DNA from: Prevotella sp. P5-108
GTDB taxonomy: Bacteria; Bacteroidota; Bacteroidia; Bacteroidales; Bacteroidaceae
Assembly: GCF_002251385.1 (NCBI RefSeq)
Contig: NZ_NPJJ01000057.1
Coordinates: 62,001 to 126,000, forward strand
Direction: 5' to 3'
DNA length: 64,000 nucleotides
Below, piece after piece: positions 26,272 to 36,505 of the stretch (positions within the stretch are counted from its first letter, which is position 1; each line of letters opens with the position of its first letter). The notes under the pieces are model-generated. The model was not told the origin of the DNA. It saw only the letters and a list, made by a program, of their open reading frames with translations, and searched no databases. The translations under genes and the position numbers were made by a program.

Positions 26272-27417
26272 TTACTCAGCAACAGTAACAGTTGCACGAC
26301 GGTTGAAAGAAACTGGAGACAGTTCATCAACGCCACCATTACCCTTAGTAGTAATGTTGTCGCGGCTTACGCCCATCTTAACGAGCTCGTCAGCAACAGT
26401 TGCAGCACGCTTCTCAGACAGTGCCTGATTGTAAGCGGGCTTACCGGTAGCGCTATCAGCGAAACCTGTAACAACCAACTTAGAGTTGTTGTCAACAGCG
26501 TACTTGGCGAGAGCCTGTACGTTTACGAGGTCCTTCTTAGAAGCAATCTTAGACTTGTTGATGTTGAAGAATACTGATACAGGAGTGTGTACGAGTTCCT
26601 TAACAGCAGGAGTCTCATTTGACTTTTCAGCCAGGAGCTTCTTCAGGCGAGCGTTCTCAGCGTTAGCGTCGTTGAGCTGTGCGTTGAGAGCGTCAATCTG
26701 AGACTGAGAAAGAGCCTTGATAGCGTCTACATCAGGAGTCTTGTCCCAAGAAGCCTTGCCCAGGTTGAAAGTAAGACCAACTTCACCATAGAGGTGGTTG
26801 TCGTGAGCATCCCAACCACGGCCAGTACCTGTGAAAGCAGCATTGCCATCCTTGTCGTTCTCGCTGGTAATCAGACCAAGTTCAACATTGATAGCGACCT
26901 TCTTGCTTACATAGAACTGGTTGAGGATACCAGCGCTGAGACCGAGAGCATAAGAGTTGTAGCTCATAGAGCGGCCAAAGCCACCACCGAGGAAAGGAAC
27001 GAAGTTCCAAACGCGCTCAGGGTTGTAACCATAGATAAGGTTGCTGAGGTTGAACAGAACCTGCTCCTGAGCTACCCAATACTTGTTACCTACGTCCTGA
27101 CGTGCGGGAGTGTGGTTAACCTGCTTGCCCCAGATACCCTGTACCTTAGTACGGAGACCGATGCCGGGAGTGAACCACTTACCTACAGCAACAGCAACAC
27201 CGGGGTTAGAACGGAAACCCTTCAGAGGGCTATGTGACAGGCCTGAGCCGTGCTCCTGACCTGAATACCATGCATTCCATTCACCACCTACCTGGATGAA
27301 CCAGTTGCTCCAGAAAGAATTAGTTGCTACACTGTGCTTCAGTGTAGGATCTGCATCCTGTGCAAATGTGCACAGAGACACGCTGGCAAAAGCCAATACA
27401 ATCAATAATTTTTTCAT
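26272..27417 (-). CDS. OmpA-family outer-membrane porin/anchor
   Basis: The start is MKKLLIVLAFASVSLCTFAQ at 27417, a clean signal peptide; the ATG at 27435 would only prepend six residues. Residues ~30-230 are an eight-strand barrel-like domain with alternating aromatic strands (WFIQVGGEWNAWYSGQEH; LYGEVGLTFNLGKASW). A coiled-coil linker follows (SQIDALNAQLNDANAENARLKKLLAEK). The OmpA peptidoglycan-binding domain ends the protein (VVTGFADSATGKPAYNQALSEKRAATVADELVKMGV). Codon usage is strongly biased (GTT, CGT, GGT), so it is probably one of the most abundant outer-membrane proteins. A TAACTTTG box lies ~96 bp upstream, leaving a long leader. Confidence 0.93.
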   Translation of the reverse strand: MKKLLIVLAFASVSLCTFAQDADPTLKHSVATNSFWSNWFIQVGGEWNAWYSGQEHGSGLSHSPLKGFRSNPGVAVAVGKWFTPGIGLRTKVQGIWGKQVNHTPARQDVGNKYWVAQEQVLFNLSNLIYGYNPERVWNFVPFLGGGFGRSMSYNSYALGLSAGILNQFYVSKKVAINVELGLITSENDKDGNAAFTGTGRGWDAHDNHLYGEVGLTFNLGKASWDKTPDVDAIKALSQSQIDALNAQLNDANAENARLKKLLAEKSNETPAVKELVHTPVSVFFNINKSKIASKKDLVNVQALAKYAVDNNSKLVVTGFADSATGKPAYNQALSEKRAATVADELVKMGVSRDNITTKGNGGVDELSPVSFNRRATVTVAE

Positions 27418-27512
27418 AACTTTTATATTAAACAATCAATAATCTCGTTGTTCGCTATTCACGTCGACGCGGGATGCCTTGCATTACGCGCACCTACGTA
27501 TGTTAGTGTATG

Positions 27513-27520
27513 CAAAGTTA
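27513..27520 (-). promoter_or_regulatory. Promoter -7 box for the OmpA-family gene
   Basis: Minus strand TAACTTTG followed by CATAC. The implied leader is about 90 nt. Beyond it, to 27677, I see AT-rich sequence but no further feature. Confidence 0.6.
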
Positions 27521-27670
27521 GTTAAATTTTCCATAGCTCTTATAGTTTTCTTCAAAAAAATAGTTACAAAAAGCGTAAATACGTAAGTAATTTCAGTTTA
27601 TTTATATTGCATAAACACTTTTTTACACATTTATGAACCTGGAGACGCCATTTTCTGGACCCAAGAGCAA

Positions 27671-27723
27671 CAAAAGACCCCGGTTCTGCCTCATTCTTGA
27701 TGATTTAGAGGACAGAACCGGGG
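27671..27723 (-). terminator. Terminator of the mutL operon
   Basis: An 11-bp stem CCCCGGTTCTG/CAGAACCGGGG (27678-27688 with 27713-27723). On the minus strand it is followed by TCTTTTGTTG. Confidence 0.8.
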
Positions 27724-27748
27724 CTGGAGTAAGGCTGGAGCGGGATGA

Positions 27749-29560
27749 TTAGCCCAGCAGTTTCTCTATCTCTTGCTGTTTGAGGATGCAGAGGATGTTT
27801 TTGCCGTCGGGCGAATAGTTGACATTGGAGCAGGCGAAGAGTTGGTTGACGATATTCTCCATCTCGACGTTGCTGAGCACTTGTCCCTGCGGGATGGCTG
27901 CATGTCGGGCCATGCTCGACGCAAGCCGATGATTGATATCGTCTTTGATGCCACTGCCCTTCTCGCGGGCGGCAGCCAGCATGTCGGTGATGAGGGCGGT
28001 GACGCTGATACCCTCGATGTCGGCGGGGATGGAGTTGACGGCATAGCTGTTGGCTCCGAGGTCGGTGAGTTCGAAGCCCATGTCAACGAGCTCGGGCATC
28101 ACCTCCTGCAACATGGCCGCATCGTCGGGGGTGAGCTGCAGCACCTCGGGGAAGACCACTCGCTGGGCGTCACCCTTCTTGTTTTGCATCTGGAGGAGGT
28201 ATTTCTCGAAGAGGATGCGGTAATGGGCGCGACACTGGTCGATAATCATAAGGCCCGACTTGACGGCGGTCATGATGTAACGGCCCTTGTACTGGTAGTG
28301 GACGGGCGAACGGTCGTCGGAGATATTGGCGTTGCTCACGGGCTTGGCGGCGAAGAAGTCTTCGCCCTCGCTGGCGTCGGCAGAGGGTGTGTCGGCATAG
28401 AGCTGCTGCCAGTCGCAGGGCACTGATGACGACGGCAACGAGGTGTCGGGGGTAAAGGGGTTGTAGTGGGGATTGTAGTTGACGCGCGGGGCCTCGACCT
28501 GGGGCGCGTGCTGGGTGAAGACGGGGATATCGGGACGGTCTTCGGTATCGAAGTCGATGGACGGCACATCGTTGAAGACGCCTATCGACTCGCGCACAGC
28601 GGCAGAGAGAATCTGCCAGATGGCCTGCTCGTTTTCAAACTTTATCTCGGTCTTGGTGGGGTGGATGTTGACATCGATATTGGCTGGCTCGATGGTGAAA
28701 TAGATGAAGTATGGCACCTGTTCGCCCATCGGTATGAGTCGCTCGAAGGCTGCCATCACCGCCTTGTTGAAGTAGGGATGCTTCATGTAGCGCCCGTTGA
28801 CAAAGAAATACTGCTGGGCGCCTTTCTTCTTGGATGTTTCGGGCTTGCCCACATATCCCTTGATGCTGCAGAGGGTGGTCTCTACCTCCACGGGGATGAG
28901 GTCGCTGTCCATCTTGCGTCCGAAGATGTCGGCAATGCGCTGGCGGAGACTTCCGGAGCGCAGATTGAACATCTCGGTGCCGTTGCTCGAGAGGGTAAAG
29001 GCAATGTCGGGATAGACCAACGCAATGCGCTCGAAGGCGGTGACGATGTTAGCGAGCTCGGTGGAATTGGACTTGAGAAACTTGCGGCGTGCGGGAACGT
29101 TGTAGAAGAGGTTTTCGATGAGGAAGTTGCTTCCCGACGGGCACGAACATGGTTCCTGACCTGTGAAGCGTGAGCCCGAGATAGACAGATGGGTGCCCAG
29201 CTCGTCGGCTTCTTGGCGAGTACGCAGTTCAATCTGTGCCACAGCGGCTATGGAAGCCAACGCCTCGCCTCGGAAGCCCATCGTGGTGAGTGCAAAGAGA
29301 TCCTGGGCTTGTCGGATTTTGGACGTGGCGTGGCGCTCAAACGACAGTCGGGCGTCGGTCTCGCTCATTCCCTTGCCGTCGTCGATTACCTGAATCGCCG
29401 TGCGACCTGCGTCGGTCACGAGCACCTGAATGTGACGGGCACCGGCATCGACTGAGTTTTCGACCAGTTCCTTGATGACGCTGGCGGGACGCTGTATCAC
29501 CTCGCCGGCGGCTATCTGGTTGGCCACCGAGTCGGGGAGTAATTGGATAATATCGCTCAT
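27749..29560 (-). CDS. mutL: DNA mismatch repair protein MutL
   Basis: Matchmaker ATPase of mismatch repair, 603 residues. N-terminal GHKL motifs are [22 protein letters not shown] and [15 protein letters not shown]. The transducer region is [22 protein letters not shown] ([20 protein letters not shown]). The C-terminal dimerisation domain starts near 420. At the place where endonuclease-type MutL has DQHA(x)2E(x)4E, this protein reads [19 protein letters not shown], so the acidic catalytic set is incomplete. Last gene of the guaB-to-mutL cluster, 12 bp after the small membrane protein. Confidence 0.96.
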   Translation of the reverse strand: MSDIIQLLPDSVANQIAAGEVIQRPASVIKELVENSVDAGARHIQVLVTDAGRTAIQVIDDGKGMSETDARLSFERHATSKIRQAQDLFALTTMGFRGEALASIAAVAQIELRTRQEADELGTHLSISGSRFTGQEPCSCPSGSNFLIENLFYNVPARRKFLKSNSTELANIVTAFERIALVYPDIAFTLSSNGTEMFNLRSGSLRQRIADIFGRKMDSDLIPVEVETTLCSIKGYVGKPETSKKKGAQQYFFVNGRYMKHPYFNKAVMAAFERLIPMGEQVPYFIYFTIEPANIDVNIHPTKTEIKFENEQAIWQILSAAVRESIGVFNDVPSIDFDTEDRPDIPVFTQHAPQVEAPRVNYNPHYNPFTPDTSLPSSSVPCDWQQLYADTPSADASEGEDFFAAKPVSNANISDDRSPVHYQYKGRYIMTAVKSGLMIIDQCRAHYRILFEKYLLQMQNKKGDAQRVVFPEVLQLTPDDAAMLQEVMPELVDMGFELTDLGANSYAVNSIPADIEGISVTALITDMLAAAREKGSGIKDDINHRLASSMARHAAIPQGQVLSNVEMENIVNQLFACSNVNYSPDGKNILCILKQQEIEKLLG

Positions 29561-29572
29561 AATGATGATTTG

Positions 29573-29947
29573 CTAAAGGAGGAAGATAAAAATGGTAAGA
29601 ACGAGAAAGAGCATGAGCAGCGGGACGACGATGGCGCCCACCAACCTCATGGCGGCATCGCGCGACTGGCGGCGTCGCTCTGCCAATGCCGAAACGAAGA
29701 GCGGTCCGGCTGACGAGGTCTCTGGCGCGGGAGTGGCGGAGGCGGCAGATGGCTTGGCGGAGTCGGCTGACGGCTTGGCGGCATCAGCTGATGAAGCAGC
29801 GCCATCCCCCGCAGCGGTAAGAGAAGCCTCATCTGCCGCCGCTTCCACCCTACTCTGTCTGAGACGGCGCACGGCTTCGTTGCGCTCATCTATATAAATA
29901 TAGGTATGGTGGAAACCTTGCGGCTTGCGGCTATTCAACCAGCCCAT
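29573..29947 (-). CDS. Small C-tail-anchored membrane protein of unknown function
   Basis: About 124 residues from MGWLNSRKPQGFHHTYIYID (29947), overlapping the end of the OstA-like gene by 17 bp. A longer frame to 30037 lies inside the neighbour and is unlikely. The N-terminus is basic, with YIYIDERNEAVRRLRQSR. The middle (~50 residues) is almost only A, S, P, K and D (GAASSADAAKPSADSAKPSAAS). The C-terminus is a single membrane helix at the extreme end (AIVVPLLMLFLVLTIFIFLL). The gene sits between ostA-like and mutL. No family recognised with confidence. Confidence 0.7.
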   Translation of the reverse strand: MGWLNSRKPQGFHHTYIYIDERNEAVRRLRQSRVEAAADEASLTAAGDGAASSADAAKPSADSAKPSAASATPAPETSSAGPLFVSALAERRRQSRDAAMRLVGAIVVPLLMLFLVLTIFIFLL

Positions 29948-31604
29948 CGTGGTCAAGATGTTGGAGAGGGGCCTCCTGACGCTTGCGCACCACGAGTCCT
30001 TCGCCGGCTTTCTTACCTCGCCAGTTGAAGATGTCATCCTTGTCGCGGGGCTTCAGGTCCTCGAGCCACACAAAGACATCGAGGCGCTCCGTGCCGGGCG
30101 GGATTTGCGTCATGGGGTACATCGTGCCTTGCGGCTTGCTTGCCCATACCTTCTCCAACTGGCGCTCGGGCGAGAGAAACATGCGCAGGGTGTCGGTCTC
30201 CATGTAGTTGAGCGCCACAAGCGAACTGTCTTTCTCGTCGGTGTAGTAATACACGGTCCTCACGTTGCCTATGGCCTCGGTCTGGCGTATGCTGCCTGCT
30301 TCGAAGTAGGCATTCATCAGTCGCGACGACACCTGGTTGTAGTGCTGCTTGTCTGGCAACTGCTCTACCGAGAATGCCTGGCCGTCTACCTGTGCAAAGC
30401 GGATGGTCGAGTCGTTCATGTAGACGCGTATGACTTCGCCGAGCAACTGTCTGCCGCCGTTCCACACCACCGGGTCCTTGTACATGGTCATGCAGGAGTC
30501 CTGGCTGTTGAAGACGATAGAGTCGCTGATGGCCTGGACATCGGTGCGATAGACGCTGACGTGGTTGTAGCAGTGTATCTTGCGATAGACAGAGTCGGTA
30601 TTGATATTGAAAGTGTAGATGCGGATAGAGTCGGAATGGGCGTAGAGCGTGTCGGCACTCTGCGAAAAGTCCTTGAGCAGCGCACGCTTGGTGGCATAGC
30701 CTTCGCCGGTCTTCTCGTTGTACTTGAGCTTATCGCAGACGAGCGAGTTCTTGTTCTTCTTGTCGATGTAGACCACGCGTCCGTAGCCGTAGCTGTCGCC
30801 ATCCTTGGCGTAGAAGAGGCTGTCGCCCTCGAGCACCTTCTGACTGTCCTCGAGTCGTGAGCGATTGAAGAGCTGGGCTTTGTCGGTCTTGGTGTCATAG
30901 TAGGCATCGGTGGTGAGCACCACGCCATCCTTGGTATGTATCGTCGAACCTGGGCCAACGATATGGGCCTGCGACTTGCGAGTATCGTAATAGAGAGTGT
31001 CGGTGGCGATGTCGGTGTCTTCGCTGCGCATACGCACATTGTAGTAGAAGACAGCCTCGCGGGTCTCAAGATTATACTTTCCCCAGTCAGCCACGAGCTT
31101 GTCCTTGCCGTCCTCGAGCACACCGCCCTCAAGGAAGTAAGCGTAGTTGTAGAGTCGGTCGTAGTTGAGGCTGTCGGTTCTGAGCACCTGCTTGCGGTGG
31201 GTCAGCACCACATTGTAGCGTGCCGCCATACGCTGCTCCACGCCGTCGTAGTCGGCATAGCGGGAAGTGAGCGAGAGCGTGTCGCCCTGACGGAAGCGCA
31301 CGTTGCCGAAGGCTTTCACCGAGTTGGACTCCTGAAAGAAGTAGGCACTGTCGCACCAGAGCTCGGCACCCTGGTGGCGGAAGTGGACACGTCCCTTGGC
31401 TATCTGCGCATCGGGGTTCATGCCATAGTGGTCAAACTTGAGTTCATCGGAATGGATGAGATAAATCTTCTCATCCTTGCCTTTGGGCTTGTGCTTCTTC
31501 TGCGTCACCACCGACTGCACGCAAAGCGCAAAAAAGCATAGAACTGCGACCAATGCAATTCTATGCCCTGATAAATATATCTTTACTTGTTTACCTTTCG
31601 TCAT
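29931..31604 (-). CDS. OstA-like protein (LptA/LptD N-terminal domain)
   Basis: Predicted periplasmic beta-jellyroll protein of the OstA/LptA type, which in Gram-negatives bridges lipopolysaccharide to the outer membrane. I use the ATG at 31604 (MTKGKQVKIYLSGHRI), which overlaps the surA stop as ATGA. A hydrophobic N-terminal segment (RIALVAVLCFFALCVQSVV) follows. Repeated jellyroll strands are visible: IYLIHSDELKFDHYGMNPDAQIAKGRVHFRH, AELWCDSAYFF, NSVKAFGNVRF, GDTLSLTSRYADYDG, then similar motifs to about residue 400. It is longer (557) than LptA, as is common in Bacteroidetes. Confidence 0.9.
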   Translation of the reverse strand: MTKGKQVKIYLSGHRIALVAVLCFFALCVQSVVTQKKHKPKGKDEKIYLIHSDELKFDHYGMNPDAQIAKGRVHFRHQGAELWCDSAYFFQESNSVKAFGNVRFRQGDTLSLTSRYADYDGVEQRMAARYNVVLTHRKQVLRTDSLNYDRLYNYAYFLEGGVLEDGKDKLVADWGKYNLETREAVFYYNVRMRSEDTDIATDTLYYDTRKSQAHIVGPGSTIHTKDGVVLTTDAYYDTKTDKAQLFNRSRLEDSQKVLEGDSLFYAKDGDSYGYGRVVYIDKKNKNSLVCDKLKYNEKTGEGYATKRALLKDFSQSADTLYAHSDSIRIYTFNINTDSVYRKIHCYNHVSVYRTDVQAISDSIVFNSQDSCMTMYKDPVVWNGGRQLLGEVIRVYMNDSTIRFAQVDGQAFSVEQLPDKQHYNQVSSRLMNAYFEAGSIRQTEAIGNVRTVYYYTDEKDSSLVALNYMETDTLRMFLSPERQLEKVWASKPQGTMYPMTQIPPGTERLDVFVWLEDLKPRDKDDIFNWRGKKAGEGLVVRKRQEAPLQHLDHDGLVE

Positions 31605-33049
31605 TTCACCCAACCTTGGTATTCAAAATCACAGTTCTTGTATCTGTCGGCCATCCAAACATACGTATGTTTGATTTTGTCGACCACCCAGTTGTGCAGT
31701 TTTTCCTCGCGCATCTTGTTGAGCACGATGTTCTTGAGCAGCTGGTAGTCCTCTGCCAGCGTAGCGCGATGACCGGGGATGCGGCTCTTGAGCTTGATGA
31801 CGGCGCAGACCTTCTGTCCCTTCGCGTTAATCATCTCAAAGGCTTTTGACACATCGCCCACCTGCATGTTTTCCACCTGCTGTGCCACCTCTGTGGGCAG
31901 CGCCTTCATCTGGAAACGTGATGTTCGGCCTTCCTCTGTCTGGCTTGTGGCCATAAGTCCATTGTTGTTGCGGGTATCCTTGTCGTCCGAGATGTAAGAG
32001 GCAGCCTCTTCAAACGAATACTTGCCCTCGCGGATTTCGTCGGCGATAGAGTCAAGGCGCAGGCGCGTCTTCTCGACCACCTCATGGTCTACCTTGGGTA
32101 TGCGCAGGATATGGCGCACCTTGATACGGTCGCCTCGTTTGTCGATGAGCTGGATGATATGGAAACCGAACTCAGACTCCACAATCTTGGAAATCTTCTT
32201 GGGGTCGGTGAGGTTGAATGCCACATTGGCGAAGGCTGGGTCGAGCATACCTCGGCCTACATAGTCGAGCTCACCGCCACTTCGGGCTGATTTTGGGTCC
32301 TCTGAGTAGAGGCGCGCCAGCGTGGCAAACGATGTCTCGCCACGGGTTACGCGGTCGGTGAAGTTGCGCAGCTCCTCCTTGACCTTGTTTATCTCTTCAC
32401 GGGTAGCCTTGGGCTGGCGGGTGATAATCTGCACCTCGACCTCTACTGGCACGAAGGGCAGACTGTCTACGGGCAGCTTGTCGAAGTACTTGCGCACCTC
32501 GCTCGGAGTCGTCGCCACATCCTTTACCAGTTCCTTGCGCATCTTCTCTATACGCTGCTGGTTCTTGAATTCATCACGCATCTGCTGGCGCATTTGGGCT
32601 ACGGTCTGGTTGCGATACTCTTCGAGCTTCTCCTTTGAGCCCGCCATCGAAATCCAGTAGTTGATCTGCTGGTCTATGCTTGTGGTCACTTCGCTCTCAG
32701 ACACCTCGATAGAGTCTATCTCGGCCTGATGGAGGAAGAGCTTCTGCACTGCCATCTGTTCAGGGATGGCACAGTCGGGGTCTCCTTTCCACTGCATGCC
32801 TTCCATCTGTCCCTGCAGGCGCATAGTCTCGACATCCGACTTGAGGATGGGCTCGTCGCCCACCACCCAGATTACTTCGTCGACCACAGCCGACTCGGGC
32901 ACGTTGGCCACTGTGTCTTTAGCTACCTTGACGGTATCTTTGGGCGCCTGGCCTTTCATGACCCACTGGCCCTTGCCAGCCATCGCGTTGCCGCCGGCTA
33001 TCAGCGTGAGGGCGGCGGCACCTATACCTATTTTATATATATTCTTCAT
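31601..33049 (-). CDS. SurA-like periplasmic peptidyl-prolyl isomerase
   Basis: Parvulin-type chaperone for outer-membrane proteins, 482 residues. It has a signal peptide (YKIGIGAAALTLIAGGNAMA), an N-terminal SurA_N-like helical domain after VVDEVIWVVGDEPILKSDVE, and two parvulin domains. The first is near 190-290: VEVQIITRQPKATREEINK...SFATLARLYSEDPKSARSGGELDYVGRG...FGFHIIQLIDKRGD. The second is more diverged: IKVRHILRIPKV...YSFEEAASYISDD. Three bases separate it from the upstream PPIase gene, and its stop overlaps the OstA-like start. Confidence 0.93.
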   Translation of the reverse strand: MKNIYKIGIGAAALTLIAGGNAMAGKGQWVMKGQAPKDTVKVAKDTVANVPESAVVDEVIWVVGDEPILKSDVETMRLQGQMEGMQWKGDPDCAIPEQMAVQKLFLHQAEIDSIEVSESEVTTSIDQQINYWISMAGSKEKLEEYRNQTVAQMRQQMRDEFKNQQRIEKMRKELVKDVATTPSEVRKYFDKLPVDSLPFVPVEVEVQIITRQPKATREEINKVKEELRNFTDRVTRGETSFATLARLYSEDPKSARSGGELDYVGRGMLDPAFANVAFNLTDPKKISKIVESEFGFHIIQLIDKRGDRIKVRHILRIPKVDHEVVEKTRLRLDSIADEIREGKYSFEEAASYISDDKDTRNNNGLMATSQTEEGRTSRFQMKALPTEVAQQVENMQVGDVSKAFEMINAKGQKVCAVIKLKSRIPGHRATLAEDYQLLKNIVLNKMREEKLHNWVVDKIKHTYVWMADRYKNCDFEYQGWVK

Positions 33050-33052
33050 CTT

Positions 33053-34483
33053 CTAATGTTTGTTTACCGTGTTTACCACATCCTCGTTGACCGTGAAAGT
33101 ATACCGCTTACGCAACTCCCCGACCCACTTCTCCTCGAGATACTCCTGATAGTCGGCCACCACGAGGGCGTTCACGTCGGCTGCCTCTTTAGGGGCCTTG
33201 AGTTTCTTGCCATAGACGGCGTCGAAGGGGAAGTCCTTGTTGGGCTTGGCCTCATCGCCGGTCTTGAAGACCAGTCGGTCGATGGTTTTGTTGTCGCCTT
33301 TGACGAATATACCTTTCTCTACGCGTATGCGCAGGATGCTGTCATTGTTGAATGTGGTGCGCAGCCGCTCAGCCCATTTGTCAAAGGGCAGCCCCTTCAC
33401 CGCCTTTTTCACCGCGGCGATGTCTGCCTTGGTACGGGTGTGATAGGCAATGCCTTTGTAGTGAGGCTCAGTCCACTTGTAGCGCTTGCGGTTGGCCTTG
33501 AAGTAGTTTTCCTGACCTTCCTTGTCGTTCTGGGCTTTCTCCCATACGGTGCGGTTGCTCATTTCAAAGAGCAGCAGACCGTCGTGATACTCCTGGATAA
33601 GATAGCGCAGCTCGGGCTGCTTGGCCTCGAGCTCCTTCATGCGGGCGGTGAGCACCTCTTCGTGCGACACATTGCTGCCCTGCTGGCGCGCTATCGAGTC
33701 AATGCGCTGGTTGATTATTGCCTCAACCATTCCCCTGCGTTCTACAAACTGCAGGATTGACGCGCGCAGTGTGTCGTAGGGCATACACATGCGGCGGTCT
33801 TTCATCAGGATGATATGCCATCCTGCCGGCGACTCAAAGGGACGGCTCATCTGCCCTTTCTCGAGGGCGTAAGCCTGGGTTTCAAACTCTTTGAGCGTTT
33901 GTCCGTGCTCTATCCACGGCAGTTCACCACCCTGCTGGGCAGAGCCCTTGTCGTCAGAGAGACGGCGAGCCACGTCGGCAAAGTCGGCTCCCGCCTGCAG
34001 CACGCTGTAGATTGAGTCTATGCGCGCCTTGGCTGCAGCCACCTTCTCCGGAGTGGTCTTCTGGCGCAGCATCACGAGGATATGCGCCGGCTTTACCAGT
34101 CCGCCGTTGCCGTCCACACGCTGCCGGTATTCGGCATAGACGCTCTTGGCCTGGGCCTCCACGTCTTCGGGTGTGACAAACGATGGACGTATCTGCTGGT
34201 CACGGTAAGTGGCAAACTCCTTGCGAAACGACTCCATCGTGTCCAGTTTCGCGTCGAGAGCCGCCTCTACCTTCAGCTTGTAGTTGATGAACAAATCGAC
34301 ATACTCCTTCACGCTCTTGCGGTCTATGACGCCCGCATTGTTGTTTTTGTTGTACGAGTACTCAAACTCCGAGCGCAGCACAGGCTTGTTGTTGACCGTC
34401 ATGATGACGGGGTCGCTCTGAGCATGAACTGGGCTGCCCCACCAGAGTGCGGCAGCCATCAGTAGTATTGTTGTTTGTTTCAT
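33053..34483 (-). CDS. Periplasmic parvulin-type peptidyl-prolyl isomerase
   Basis: A 476-residue relative of SurA/PpiD with signal peptide MKQTTILLMAAALWWGSPVHAQ. An N-terminal chaperone helix region contains VLRSEFEYSYNKNNNAG. The parvulin domain is near 125-230: PAHILVMLRQKTTPEKVAAAKARIDSIYS...GADFADVARRLSDDKGSAQQGGELPWIEHGQ...AGWHIILMKDRR. The C-terminal half (LFEMSNRTVWEKAQNDKEGQENYF) is typical of Bacteroidetes members. It precedes surA by 3 bp and follows guaB by 24 bp. Confidence 0.92.
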   Translation of the reverse strand: MKQTTILLMAAALWWGSPVHAQSDPVIMTVNNKPVLRSEFEYSYNKNNNAGVIDRKSVKEYVDLFINYKLKVEAALDAKLDTMESFRKEFATYRDQQIRPSFVTPEDVEAQAKSVYAEYRQRVDGNGGLVKPAHILVMLRQKTTPEKVAAAKARIDSIYSVLQAGADFADVARRLSDDKGSAQQGGELPWIEHGQTLKEFETQAYALEKGQMSRPFESPAGWHIILMKDRRMCMPYDTLRASILQFVERRGMVEAIINQRIDSIARQQGSNVSHEEVLTARMKELEAKQPELRYLIQEYHDGLLLFEMSNRTVWEKAQNDKEGQENYFKANRKRYKWTEPHYKGIAYHTRTKADIAAVKKAVKGLPFDKWAERLRTTFNNDSILRIRVEKGIFVKGDNKTIDRLVFKTGDEAKPNKDFPFDAVYGKKLKAPKEAADVNALVVADYQEYLEEKWVGELRKRYTFTVNEDVVNTVNKH

Positions 34484-34507
34484 CTTGCTCTATACCTTTT
34501 ATATATA

Positions 34508-36007
<1,500 letters not shown>

Positions 36008-36017
36008 TTATTGCATG

Positions 36018-36025
36018 CAAATTTA
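36018..36025 (-). promoter_or_regulatory. Promoter -7 box for guaB operon
   Basis: Minus strand TAAATTTG followed by CATGC, a match to TAnnTTTG, 26 bp upstream of the guaB ATG. Confidence 0.65.
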
Positions 36026-36505
36026 GCAATAAAAATTCATTCACGAGTGTGTTTTCCCGATTTTCTATCACAATTAATTGTATTTAACGCTGAAAGGGCG
36101 ACTCCCATCAGGCCCGCTCTTACACATCCGAGATGCCTCACGACGATTACGACCACGACCGTAGTCTCTATCCAGACCGCGGTGGTTGACGGCAGCAGGG
36201 AGCGCACCGACACTGGCAGGAAGCGGCGAGACATTATCAAGGAGCAGCAAGACACCGCAAAGCCGACACCCTCAGATGTCGCCGTGACCATCACCAGACT
36301 GATTGCAGACCGCGAAACAGTCATTTCACAGTCTGCAATCGTCATATCCTGCCGCGAAATACTCCTATCGCGCCTCGCATCTACATTATACAGCATCCCG
36401 GCAGAGTCTGCGGTCGCCGGCGTACCTTTGCCGCAGCCCTCTGCCCGGTGCTTGTCCATCTCCTTGCCCGTCTACGCCTTGCCCGTCGCGGTGGGGTGTT
36501 CGGCG
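36026..36505. other. Gene-free region with one perfect inverted repeat
   Basis: No credible gene. A 10-bp perfect inverted repeat GATTGCAGAC (36301-36310) / GTCTGCAATC (36331-36340) encloses a 20-base loop. An open frame on the minus strand (36459-36037) has no family features. Confidence 0.5.

Noticed and set aside
36037..36459. A 140-codon minus-strand frame upstream of guaB
   Set aside because: No signal peptide, family or promoter, and it spans a perfect inverted repeat; most likely non-coding.
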